NCBI GenBank assembly: GCA_002712135.1
Contig: PASO01000004.1
Location: 1-10,017 of the forward strand
Reading direction: 5' to 3'
Source: Gammaproteobacteria bacterium
Lineage (GTDB): Bacteria; Pseudomonadota; Gammaproteobacteria; Pseudomonadales; Azotimanducaceae
DNA: 10,017 bases
In this document: positions 1-6,904 of the stretch, one piece after another
How positions within the stretch are numbered: position 1 is the stretch's first letter
Layout: every line of letters starts with the position of its first letter
The notes under the pieces: generated by a model
What the model was told of the DNA's origin: nothing
What the model saw: only the letters and a program-made list of their open reading frames with translations
Databases searched by the model: none
Translations under genes and position numbers: made by a program

Positions 1-180
1 GTAATCCCTATAAAGAAAAGCTCCCCACGGTTTAGTTTGCATAGTTACAGGCCAAAGCTATTAGCCTTTAGGAGAGCGTTAGAATGTCCAGTTGATGTGA
101 CGGTTAATGTTTGGCGTCGGAACCATGTCGCAGCCACAGAATTCAGTATCGCACTAGCCGAGGTCATCAGCAAAGATTAA
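1..180 (+). CDS. Possible 3' end of an upstream gene (partial), LysR-regulator-like tail
   Basis: Frame 1 is open from the first base to a TAA at 178-180, giving 59 codons with no internal stop, so this would be a C-terminal fragment whose start lies outside the window. The translation has alternating hydrophobic residues, then the segment VTVNVWRRNH, then a short amphipathic helix ending EVISKD. This layout (a beta strand with a Trp-Arg-Arg motif followed by a last helix) resembles the end of the substrate-binding domain of LysR-type transcriptional regulators, but the fragment is too short to be sure. A LysR-type gene just upstream of and in line with a catabolic cluster would make sense as its regulator. 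An open frame of this length could also occur by chance. Confidence 0.35.
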   Translation, partial: VIPIKKSSPRFSLHSYRPKLLAFRRALECPVDVTVNVWRRNHVAATEFSIALAEVISKD

Positions 181-361
181 TACGATATTGGGTGGCTTGT
201 TTTCAGCCCCATAACTATGCATCGCACAGGCTAGGGCTACAATCAAAAAAGTCGCATGGATGCATCCGTGAGGTTCCTATTCGAGAAGCGAAGAATACGT
301 GGCTTGAGCCATTGCTGTAAACCGCGTACCGTTGTCTCTTTTCTCAATCAGGACATAAACA
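181..361 (+). promoter_or_regulatory. Intergenic leader upstream of the dehydrogenase gene
   Basis: No convincing gene is seen here; the short open frames have unnatural composition. A weak sigma70-like pair is TTGGGT at 188-193 and CATAAC at 210-215 with a 16-bp spacer, three and four matches to consensus respectively. A 10-bp perfect palindrome (GGATGCATCC) sits at 258-267, and its flanks extend the symmetry to 16 bp with one mismatched pair, so it could be an operator. A good ribosome binding site, AGGA at 350-353, lies 8 nt before the ATG at 362. The promoter assignment is a guess; the binding site is well supported. Confidence 0.3.
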
Positions 362-1453
362 ATGCCAGCAATCTCTGGACCTTCCGATGGACCGATTGCC
401 ATAACCGGCGCTGCCGGGTTCTTAGGTGCACATGTCGTTAAGAATCTCGTAGAACATGGTTACGATGTGCACGCCTGTTTGCGCGATACGGGTCGTGAAG
501 ACAAAATGGTTTACCTGCGTAAAATAGCTGAGAAAGGTCCAGGTAGCGTGAGGTTTTTTTCCTGTGACCTCTATGACGCAGCCAAAGGCGCCTATGACGA
601 GCCATTTGCTGGTTGTTCTGCCGTGTTTCATGTGGCTGCCGACATCGGTAGCGATGCAGCCACCTACGGTCGTGTCTCGCCGCTAAAACAATACGAGGGC
701 ATCGTCGATATGACGGCGGCGATCCTGGAATCCTGTCGGAAAGCAGGGACGGTGAAGCGGATTATCTACACCTCTTCGGTCGCGGCAGTTCTGGGTCCGG
801 GAGGTCCCGATCGTGCCGAAGATCACATATTTACCGAAGATGATTGGTGTGGGGGTACCTACGAGACACTGGAGGAGCGTCATACCAATGAAGATGGGGA
901 GATGAGCTGGACGAACGAGCAGAAGGCGTACGGCAAGGGAAAACTTGACGCGGAACGGTTGTGTAATGACTTCGGTGAGGAAAGTGGCATAGATGTCATT
1001 TCCATATGCCCGTTTCACATTATGGGTCCGTTATTGGGCGTTCCCCATGATACGACCTGGCAGCACCGTCTGGGTGCGGCGCTCGCGGGCGAGCGTGAGA
1101 TGGAGTCGCATGGCACCATGAAGTGGAACATTATTGATGTACGAGATATTGCCGAAGCACAGCGACTTGCAGTCGAAAGTGACGTTGCCACTAATGCCTC
1201 GCGTTATTGTTTGACCGCCAAGGATGAATCCGGGGAACCAACCGGGGAGGAGTTTCTTGACATGTTGCAGGCGCTTTTCTCCGATCACAATGTCTGTGGT
1301 GGGTACCGACCGGAGCCGACGGGTGAACGTTTTCGATGTCGCTGTACCAAGGCAATAAATGAGCTTGGGCTTGAGCCCCATAGTATTGAGGATACGCTTC
1401 GGGATACGGGTAATTCGCTCATTGAATTGGGTTGCGTGCCTACGTCAGCTTGA
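362..1453 (+). CDS. NAD(P)-dependent epimerase/dehydratase family oxidoreductase (extended SDR, dihydroflavonol-reductase-like)
   Basis: This 363-residue protein is an extended short-chain dehydrogenase/reductase. The Rossmann nucleotide-binding motif TGAAGFLG lies at residues 15-22, followed by a strand-helix-strand and an Arg at 41 that may contact the cofactor. Also visible are the strand VFHVAADI (88-95), the catalytic serine region YTSSVAAV (136-143) and the catalytic YGKGK motif with Tyr190 and Lys194. A CPFHIMGP segment (216-223) corresponds to the family's substrate-side proline/glycine motif. Length is normal for dihydroflavonol-4-reductase / cinnamoyl-CoA-reductase-like SDRs. The ATG has AGGA 8 nt upstream. 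It is the first gene of a three-gene plus-strand cluster; the next gene begins 60 bp later. In this setting it probably oxidises or reduces a sugar or a sugar-derived carbonyl in the cytoplasm, but family membership alone does not give the substrate. Confidence 0.9.
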   Translation: MPAISGPSDGPIAITGAAGFLGAHVVKNLVEHGYDVHACLRDTGREDKMVYLRKIAEKGPGSVRFFSCDLYDAAKGAYDEPFAGCSAVFHVAADIGSDAATYGRVSPLKQYEGIVDMTAAILESCRKAGTVKRIIYTSSVAAVLGPGGPDRAEDHIFTEDDWCGGTYETLEERHTNEDGEMSWTNEQKAYGKGKLDAERLCNDFGEESGIDVISICPFHIMGPLLGVPHDTTWQHRLGAALAGEREMESHGTMKWNIIDVRDIAEAQRLAVESDVATNASRYCLTAKDESGEPTGEEFLDMLQALFSDHNVCGGYRPEPTGERFRCRCTKAINELGLEPHSIEDTLRDTGNSLIELGCVPTSA

Positions 1454-1455
1454 TA

Positions 1456-1470
1456 ATGAAAGCGTTTCTC
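1456..1470 (+). promoter_or_regulatory. LacI/GalR-like operator candidate between the dehydrogenase and dioxygenase genes
   Basis: The 60-bp gap holds GAAAGCGTTTC at 1458-1468, with symmetrical arms GAAA and TTTC around a GCG centre. The wider stretch resembles the general LacI/GalR-family operator pattern on its left side but loses the match at the right edge. It could regulate an internal promoter for the dioxygenase and kinase genes, or be chance. No regulator of this family is in the window. Confidence 0.2.
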
Positions 1471-1513
1471 GCGACGTCGTCTATTATGTGTAAGTAAGGG
1501 AACCGAAAGGTCT

Positions 1514-2389
1514 ATGCTCACTGTCGAACAGGTTGAAACATTCAATACGGATGGCTATCTCTCCGTTGATAGTGTGCTGTCGCCAGAAGAGTTGGACGAA
1601 TTGCGACGGGTTACAGACGAGTTCGTCGAGCAATCGCGGAACGTTACCGAGAATGATGCTACCTTTGATCTAGAGCCCGGGCATACCGCAGAGTCACCTC
1701 AATTGCGCCGCATTATTCGTCCCGTAAGCAAACATTCGGTGTATGAGAAGTTTGTCCACCATGAAGATATTCTGAATATCGTCGAGTCCCTGTTGGGACC
1801 GAATTTGCGCTACCACAACAACAAGATGAATATGAAGAATCCTGGACACGGTTCTGCCGTCGAGTGGCACCAGGACTGGGCGTTTTATCCGCATACCAAT
1901 GATGATTTGCTGGAAGTGGGTATAGCGCTGGATGACATGACTGAAGAGAACGGCGCGTTAATGGTGATTCCGGGAAGTCACAAGGACAAGGTTTGGGATC
2001 ACCATCAAGATGGGCTTTTCGTTGGTGCGGTAACCGACCCGACATTCCAGCCAGACGATGCAGTGTCAGTAACTGTGAAAGCCGGTGGCATCACGTTACA
2101 CCATGTTCGCATGGTGCATGGATCAAAACCCAACGAATCTGATAAGCCGCGGCGAATGTTCTTTATTGGCTTTTACGCCACCGATGCTTGGCCGCTTATT
2201 CCCACCGGGCATTCGATCGAAGAGATGGACAAGTGCATTGTTCGAGGTGAGCCAACCCTAGAACCACGGATGAAAAACTTGCCGGTGCGTTTGAGTTTGC
2301 CGCGTGTCGAGGGAGGTAGCATATACGCGCAGCAGGAGAAGCTGCGTAACGCCCGCCTGAGTCCCCGCGCGGATAAAGAAGTCACTTGA
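1514..2389 (+). CDS. Phytanoyl-CoA dioxygenase (PhyH) family Fe(II)/2-oxoglutarate-dependent oxygenase
   Basis: This 291-residue protein has the usual PhyH size and architecture. The N-terminal helix begins VEQVETFNTDGYL (residues 4-16), typical of the family, followed by the double-stranded beta-helix core. The iron-binding HxD motif is WHQDW with His119 and Asp121. The distal histidine is in MVHGSKPN (His202), and the 2-oxoglutarate-binding arginine is Arg213 or Arg214 in KPRRMFFIGF. The segment NGALMVIPGSHK (146-157) is another family hallmark. All metal and cosubstrate ligands are therefore present and the enzyme should be active, hydroxylating a small molecule while decarboxylating 2-oxoglutarate. 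The best Shine-Dalgarno-like sequence is AAGGGAA at 1496-1502, rather far from the ATG; AAGG at 1507-1510 is rather close. The stop is 1 bp from the next start, so it is almost certainly co-expressed with the kinase. In that context the substrate may be a modified sugar (inference). Confidence 0.9.
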   Translation: MLTVEQVETFNTDGYLSVDSVLSPEELDELRRVTDEFVEQSRNVTENDATFDLEPGHTAESPQLRRIIRPVSKHSVYEKFVHHEDILNIVESLLGPNLRYHNNKMNMKNPGHGSAVEWHQDWAFYPHTNDDLLEVGIALDDMTEENGALMVIPGSHKDKVWDHHQDGLFVGAVTDPTFQPDDAVSVTVKAGGITLHHVRMVHGSKPNESDKPRRMFFIGFYATDAWPLIPTGHSIEEMDKCIVRGEPTLEPRMKNLPVRLSLPRVEGGSIYAQQEKLRNARLSPRADKEVT

Positions 2390-2390
2390 G

Positions 2391-3962
2391 ATGCCCCAAT
2401 ATCTGGGCCTGGATGCCAGTACCCAGTCGATGACTGGACTCATTGTTGACACGGATGCCCGCGAGATTGTTGCCGAGGAATCGATCAATTTTGATGAGCA
2501 CTTTGCCGCCAGGTACGGCATCGAAAATGGCGTGCTAGATCAGGGAGAGGGCGTTGTTCATGGCTTCCCTCTCATGTGGATTGAGTCACTAGAGCTGCTC
2601 CTAGTTCGTTTGCGTGAAAGTGGGCAGGATCTTTCTAAGATCGCTGCAGTGTCTGGCAGCGGTCAGCAACATGGAACGGTTTACCTTAATGGCAGCGCGA
2701 CCGCGGCGCTTGAAGGTCTTGAGACTGATAGTAGTTTGTTTGATCAACTTGCGGGTATTTTTTCACGCGATACTGCACCCATCTGGATGGATTCGTCTAC
2801 AAATCGTCAGTGCCGAGAGATAGAAGAAGCGGTCGGTGGTCAGGATGCATTGCTCGAGCTGACGGGTAATGCTGCGTTTGAGCGTTTTAGTGGACCTCAA
2901 ATTCGGCGATTTTTTCAGGATGAGCCGGAAGCCTATGCAGTCACGGCAACGATCTCTCTAGTTAGTTCGTTTATGGCTAGCGTGTTGGCTGGTAAATTGG
3001 TTTGCGTCGATGCGGGTGATGGTAGCGGTACGAATCTGATGGATATCAGGACCCGTAACTGGAGCGCGGTCGCGCAACAGGCAACCGCGACTGGCCTTGC
3101 GGACCTGATGGCGCCTATTGCACCTTCGGCTGAGCCAGCGGGATCCATTCACTCTTATTTTGTTAAGAAATATGGTTTTACTAACGATTGCCTAGTATTG
3201 CCTTTTTCTGGTGACAATCCTTGTAGTCTGATTGGGCTTGGTCTTGTAAATCCAGGGCAAGCAGCGCTCAGTCTTGGTACTTCCGATACGCTGTTCTCCT
3301 GTATGGTTAAACCACGGTTTTCATCAGAGGGTGAAGGGTGTGTTTTCTCCTCCCCCGATGATATTCACTACATGGCACTTATCTGTTTCATGAATGGGAG
3401 TTTGGCTAGAGAGGCGGTGCGTGATCAGTATAAGCTTGATTGGCAGGGTTTCACTGAGATTCTGCACACCACACAGGCTGGTAATAAGGGTCGTATGATG
3501 CTTCCCTATTTCGATCCGGAAATCGTTCCCAATGTACCTGCCGGGGTTGTTCGGAAAGGTCTGGCTGAAGACGATGTTGCAGGAAATGTTCGGGCAGTGA
3601 TCGAGGCACAGGCTATTTCTTCCTATATTCATTCCCGTTGGATGGGTGTTGATATTACGAGTCTTAACGTCACCGGAGGGGGCTCTGCGAATGAAGAAAT
3701 CCTTAAGGTTTTCGCTAATGTTCACGGTTGCCCTGTACATCGCTTCGAGACGACTAACGCCGCGGCGTTGGGTGCGGCGCTTAAGGCTATAAAAGGCCAT
3801 CAGACTAACCTGTCATGGTCGTCAATCGCTGACTCTTTCTGCCAGCCCAGTGGCTCGACTATTCATCCGGATCAGCCCTTGCGCGCACTTTATGATGACG
3901 TTATCGCTGCTTACGTGGAATTCGAATGCGATCACTGTCGCCAGGTTTCTTTTTCCCACTGA
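2391..3962 (+). CDS. FGGY-family carbohydrate kinase, xylulokinase-like
   Basis: This 523-residue protein has the two-domain FGGY sugar kinase layout. Domain I starts with the phosphate-binding loop YLGLDASTQS (residues 4-13, Asp8) and continues with AVSGSGQQHGTVY (86-98), the substrate-side motif of xylulokinases, and APIWMDSST (129-137). The likely catalytic base is Asp275 in FSGDNPCSLIGLGL (272-285). Domain II has the ATP-binding LSLGTSDT (293-300) and VTGGGSANEEILKVFANV (427-444), then NAAALGAALKA (456-466). The SGxGQQHG form and the DNPCSL motif resemble the XYLB/eukaryote-type xylulokinase branch more than the short bacterial XylB. Expected reaction: ATP-dependent phosphorylation of a ketopentose or similar sugar at the terminal hydroxyl. 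Xylulose is likely, but ribulose or another ketose is possible, so no symbol is assigned. The start is 1 bp after the dioxygenase stop, with only a weak ribosome binding site, which suggests translational coupling. Confidence 0.9.
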   Translation: MPQYLGLDASTQSMTGLIVDTDAREIVAEESINFDEHFAARYGIENGVLDQGEGVVHGFPLMWIESLELLLVRLRESGQDLSKIAAVSGSGQQHGTVYLNGSATAALEGLETDSSLFDQLAGIFSRDTAPIWMDSSTNRQCREIEEAVGGQDALLELTGNAAFERFSGPQIRRFFQDEPEAYAVTATISLVSSFMASVLAGKLVCVDAGDGSGTNLMDIRTRNWSAVAQQATATGLADLMAPIAPSAEPAGSIHSYFVKKYGFTNDCLVLPFSGDNPCSLIGLGLVNPGQAALSLGTSDTLFSCMVKPRFSSEGEGCVFSSPDDIHYMALICFMNGSLAREAVRDQYKLDWQGFTEILHTTQAGNKGRMMLPYFDPEIVPNVPAGVVRKGLAEDDVAGNVRAVIEAQAISSYIHSRWMGVDITSLNVTGGGSANEEILKVFANVHGCPVHRFETTNAAALGAALKAIKGHQTNLSWSSIADSFCQPSGSTIHPDQPLRALYDDVIAAYVEFECDHCRQVSFSH

Positions 3963-4262
3963 TGATCAATCATCATCGTGCTGTACCAGAAGCGCTAACA
4001 TCATGGATGCGCTAAGAATGATATAAAAATGAACTCATAGTCGTCTGCTCCTTTTGAAAAAGTCCGGAACATTAACTAAGGTAAAACGATAGTTGTTTGA
4101 AGCCCTTACAGAACGTAGATCAGGGTGTTGGTTAGCAGCAGGGTGCTTCCATCGCCAACCGCGCTTACTGCTCTTGCGGCTCAGTCGGGCAGGGAGAAAG
4201 ACAGCGATAGGTAGTGAAGCAGTTTTTCCGTCCTCTCAGTGGGTTTATCCATCAGCTATCGT
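3963..4262. other. Convergent intergenic region with weak inverted repeats
   Basis: This gap lies between two genes that converge, and no credible coding sequence was found in it. A short inverted repeat, GATGA-TCAA-TCATC, begins immediately after the kinase stop (3961-3974). AGCGC (3991-3995) can pair with GCGCT (4009-4013). A compound stem is possible at 4130-4160, where GGTTAGC pairs with GCCAACC apart from one mismatch and encloses AGCA-GGG-TGCT. None is followed by a T-tract on either strand, so no canonical Rho-independent terminator is called; termination here may be Rho-dependent. Confidence 0.4.
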
Positions 4263-5255
4263 TCATTGCTTTGCGTTAACAGTTCCTTCCCAGGTTTGTC
4301 GAAGCCAGCCCGCGCACGCTACCGAGTGGTCAAAGATGGAATAACCATGGCCAAACCCATAGTCAGGGCCGGGAATGAATTCCGTTGAAACCTGCCCTAG
4401 AGGGCTATCGTCATTGTTGGCATGATAGGCAAACAATTGTCGAACTACTTCCTTCCAAGGCTCGAGCTTTGCTTCCTGCCATTCTCCCGGAAACTGACCA
4501 GGTTCCGGCTCGAACCACGGGTATTGTGCGCCTCGGCCCGGGCTACCATCTTCATACGTGTAACAGGTGTTTTTTGGATTATTGGGCACTGCAGCCCGCG
4601 CATGAGAATGATTGACGAATCCGCGGTCTATCCATTCCTGGCAGCAACTGCCTGACTTGTAGGGGTCGAGTACCAATTCACCGGCCTCAATTGAGGACTT
4701 GATGTCGAATACCTTTTGTTCAATTTCATTGTTGATCTTGAAGATTACGTGAGAATGATCGAGTGTCATGCGAAAAGGGACACCCCGAGCTTCGACCATG
4801 TCTGCCACCTGGGTAATTCGCCTGAAGTCCTCTGACCACATATTGATGTGTACCTCGAAGGTTGGATAGCATCCACAGGCATCGCCAAGCTCTGCTGCCA
4901 TCATATAGAACTCAAAAACTTCATCGTTGGTGACGAAATGGCCGTCAGCATGTCTGGCTCTCACTTGCGTATTGTGCACCTTGCTGCCTAAACGAGCTGA
5001 TAGCTCGAGTTTATCGCGAAATAGCTGCTCATCTTTGCCAAGTTCATAGAACCATCCACCAGCTCGAATGGGGATGTCATATTTCTCACTAGCCGCCATA
5101 TAGTCGTCAAACAGGGCGGGATCTTCCGGGGTCTTATCATAGTAGTCATACACACCGCTTTCTTTGACCATCCGAAATCGAGTATCGAGATCGAAGGGAT
5201 TCTGGTCTTTGTGTACGATTCCTTTTTCTGTGATACCAAGTTTTAGTTCTTTCAA
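4263..5255 (-). CDS. Xylose-isomerase-like TIM-barrel protein (sugar isomerase/epimerase type)
   Basis: I prefer the TTG at 5255-5253, giving 330 residues beginning MKELKLGITEKG, because AGGA lies 8 nt upstream and the first barrel strand then starts directly. The frame is open back to a TTG at 5324 (353 residues), with a GTG at 5276, but the extra N-terminus looks unnatural. The protein shows alternating strand/helix segments of a TIM barrel. Candidate metal and catalytic residues, numbered from the preferred start, sit at strand ends as in the AP-endonuclease-2/xylose-isomerase superfamily: Glu134 in PTFEVHIN, Asp166 and His167 in MTLDHSHV, His216 and His218 in FVNHSHAR, and Glu292 in STEFIPGPDYG. 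It would interconvert an aldose and ketose, or epimers, in the cytoplasm, which fits supply of a ketose to the kinase encoded convergently nearby. Substrate unknown. It lies downstream of the transposase-like gene on the same strand. Confidence 0.8.
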   Translation of the reverse strand: MKELKLGITEKGIVHKDQNPFDLDTRFRMVKESGVYDYYDKTPEDPALFDDYMAASEKYDIPIRAGGWFYELGKDEQLFRDKLELSARLGSKVHNTQVRARHADGHFVTNDEVFEFYMMAAELGDACGCYPTFEVHINMWSEDFRRITQVADMVEARGVPFRMTLDHSHVIFKINNEIEQKVFDIKSSIEAGELVLDPYKSGSCCQEWIDRGFVNHSHARAAVPNNPKNTCYTYEDGSPGRGAQYPWFEPEPGQFPGEWQEAKLEPWKEVVRQLFAYHANNDDSPLGQVSTEFIPGPDYGFGHGYSIFDHSVACAGWLRQTWEGTVNAKQ

Positions 5256-5256
5256 T

Positions 5257-5267
5257 TCCTGTATCCT
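5257..5267 (-). promoter_or_regulatory. Ribosome binding site supporting the TTG start of the TIM-barrel gene
   Basis: On the minus strand AGGA occupies 5267-5264, with 8 nt to the TTG at 5255. A second AGGA at 5260-5257 is too close to serve this codon. The competing GTG at 5276 has only AGG at 5286-5284. The TTG at 5324 has no comparable purine-rich site. Confidence 0.5.
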
Positions 5268-5332
5268 AAACCTCACGGGTATGCCTAATAGTAGACATTT
5301 CGGCTCGATGCGGCCATTCCCCAATATCTGCT

Positions 5333-6580
5333 TTATTCTCGGGAGCCCATTCTTGCAACGTCTTCCGGAAGCAGAAAGTTCCGCTGGAATCTCCGCCCTT
5401 CGTGAGGTTGCAAACGGGTCAGAGAGTAGTCTTTTAGTCGATAGGTTCGGGCTTCAAAAAAGACAACTGCATGCAGCAGGGTAAGGAGCAGTCGTATGCG
5501 GTCATATGTCATTACCCCAATATCTCCAGGCGTGAAATCGTCGGTTATAGTCGAGTGCGCTGAGATCACCTCCCACGTTGAAAACCAGGACCAGACTGGC
5601 GCTAGGAGAGATCCTCGCGTGCGCATATCATCCAATGAGGTGAGTAGGTGTGTGCTCAATTCACCTTTCAATACAAGCAGGTGCAGGCGTCTCTGTGAAT
5701 CTTGATGGCGGACGGCGAGCGAGCCAAATTCCATATTGATAGAATGTTCCGTCAACTCACCATCCGGAGATGAAACTATCTCCTGGTAGAGTCCCTGGAA
5801 ATCTGACGGGACTTGCATTGTTTCTGGTAATCCACTGTTCTGTGGCAACACCTTGAAGATTCGGCATGCATAGGGAGTGTTGCATAGTTCTCTAAGATCC
5901 GACAGCGTCTTGCTTTGCTGACGGTATCTTAATTGATTGGTGTTCTCATCCTGGACAGTTGCTACGAATTGCACGCTAGCATCTCCTGCCAGTTCGGTTA
6001 CAAGTGCGCTGAGAACTGACAACTCCAAAAAGGGATGATCCAGGAATACAATGCCTCGACCATTTGTCACGCTGAGCACTCGATGAATCGCGCGATTTAT
6101 CTCGTCAACGTCGCTGACGTAATCTGGTGCATGTCTAGACCAGAAAGTAGAGAACAGCGGCAGATATTTTTGCGAACCGGTGTTACTCGCAACAATCTCA
6201 CAAATCTGATAGCTATTCATTTCCGGGTCTGTCTCGTCATACAGATACTGCATTTTTCGTGCGTCTGGTTTATACAAAGCATAAGTACGGACGATCAGCC
6301 GAGTGTCCCGCTTGACGCTGTGGGCCCCCTGTCGTAGCAATCGGTCAGAAAGCTCAGTTGCGAGTAGAGTGTTAGCGAGGTTGCGGCTTAGTCGGTTGCG
6401 AGTGGAATGCAAATTGCTGGGTTCGTTTAGTACCCTGGCCACGTCCGCTAGTCTAACGGATCGGGCGGTGTTAATCCCTTTGAGCATGTCGCGGGTAAAC
6501 TTAGCGTTTGGCATACTGAACCCAGTAGTCAGCCACCGAGCGAAATCATCGATTGTTTTGCACTTGTCTAGTTTTAGCAT
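5333..6580 (-). CDS. IS4-type DDE transposase relative, probably catalytically inactive
   Basis: This 415-residue protein has an N-terminal helical region, FARWLTTGFSMPNAKFTRDM (residues 13-32) and ADVARVLNEPSNLHSTRNRL (45-64), of the kind found before the RNase H-like core in IS4-family transposases. KPDARKMQYL (104-113) matches the family motif that normally follows the first catalytic Asp, but the expected acidic positions just before it are Arg98, Thr99 and Ala101. Asp181 in IVFLDHPF is at the expected second Asp. The Y-x2-R-x3-E-x6-K signature should fall around 332-347 (WFSTWEVISAHSTITD), where none of those residues is retained. DIGVMTYDRIRLLLTLL (353-369) matches the C-terminal helix of the family. 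The frame is nonetheless open at full length. The ATG has no clear ribosome binding site. No convincing terminal inverted repeats or target duplication were found around it. It could be a decaying element or a domesticated DNA-binding protein; its place next to sugar genes favours the latter weakly. Confidence 0.75.
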   Translation of the reverse strand: MLKLDKCKTIDDFARWLTTGFSMPNAKFTRDMLKGINTARSVRLADVARVLNEPSNLHSTRNRLSRNLANTLLATELSDRLLRQGAHSVKRDTRLIVRTYALYKPDARKMQYLYDETDPEMNSYQICEIVASNTGSQKYLPLFSTFWSRHAPDYVSDVDEINRAIHRVLSVTNGRGIVFLDHPFLELSVLSALVTELAGDASVQFVATVQDENTNQLRYRQQSKTLSDLRELCNTPYACRIFKVLPQNSGLPETMQVPSDFQGLYQEIVSSPDGELTEHSINMEFGSLAVRHQDSQRRLHLLVLKGELSTHLLTSLDDMRTRGSLLAPVWSWFSTWEVISAHSTITDDFTPGDIGVMTYDRIRLLLTLLHAVVFFEARTYRLKDYSLTRLQPHEGRRFQRNFLLPEDVARMGSRE

Positions 6581-6660
6581 AAGTGTTCGTTCTGAGGTTA
6601 GCGTTTGTCCATGATGGATACCCCAAATTGCGCAGCAAACATGGAGGTAACTTCAAATTC

Positions 6661-6679
6661 TATGAGAAATGTCCTCATA
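6661..6679. promoter_or_regulatory. Operator-like inverted repeat TATGAG-N7-CTCATA
   Basis: Perfect 6-bp arms separated by 7 nt form a 19-bp dyad about 80 bp upstream of the transposase-like start and about 50 bp before the TATAAT that may serve the receptor. The spacing suits a dimeric regulator on one face of the helix. The binding protein is unknown. Confidence 0.3.
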
Positions 6680-6730
6680 AAACAAAGAGAAACGCGATAA
6701 AAATGAGGCTATTTGTATACTACAGCTACA

Positions 6731-6736
6731 TATAAT
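6731..6736 (+). promoter_or_regulatory. Possible -10 box for the TonB receptor gene
   Basis: A perfect TATAAT lies in an AT-rich stretch in the receptor direction. The hexamer 17 bp upstream (GCTATT) is a poor -35, so activation by a regulator would be needed if this promoter is used. A second candidate, TATACT at 6716-6721, overlaps the same region. Confidence 0.3.
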
Positions 6737-6904
6737 AGTTGATGTTATAAGTTGTCGGAGTCAATATCCGCGGTTCAAATACAACGATGTAGTGGCGTTG
6801 CTCTTTTTGTGTATCTATCGCTAGCTATCTATGACGTTGCATTGGCACAATGGGTCCGATTCATCAGCCTTTAGGGGGTGGGGGGAGGTCCGGATGTTTT
6901 AGCT

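Noticed and set aside
111..320. 69-codon plus-strand frame before the dehydrogenase gene
   Set aside because: Its Arg/His/Ser-rich random-looking sequence and lack of a ribosome binding site argue against a real gene.
683..1381. Two minus-strand open frames opposite the dehydrogenase gene
   Set aside because: They lie wholly within a well-supported gene, have no recognisable motifs and look like shadow frames.
1713..2045. Minus-strand open frame inside the dioxygenase gene
   Set aside because: It is rich in Pro, Arg and Ser without pattern and overlaps the HxD region of a clear PhyH gene.
3324..3800. 158-codon minus-strand open frame inside the kinase gene
   Set aside because: It covers the ATP-binding half of the kinase, and its composition is typical of an antisense shadow.
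3961..4013. Rho-independent terminator after the kinase
   Set aside because: The short inverted repeats have small or awkward loops and no T-tract follows.
4093..4344. 83-codon plus-strand frame in the convergent gap
   Set aside because: No ribosome binding site, unnatural composition, and it runs into the antisense of the TIM-barrel gene.
5200..6700. Complete insertion sequence around the transposase-like gene
   Set aside because: I compared both flanks by eye. Only short partial similarities (for example TTGGGGTATCC upstream and TTGGGGAATGG downstream, in the same orientation) were found, with no inverted ends or target duplication.
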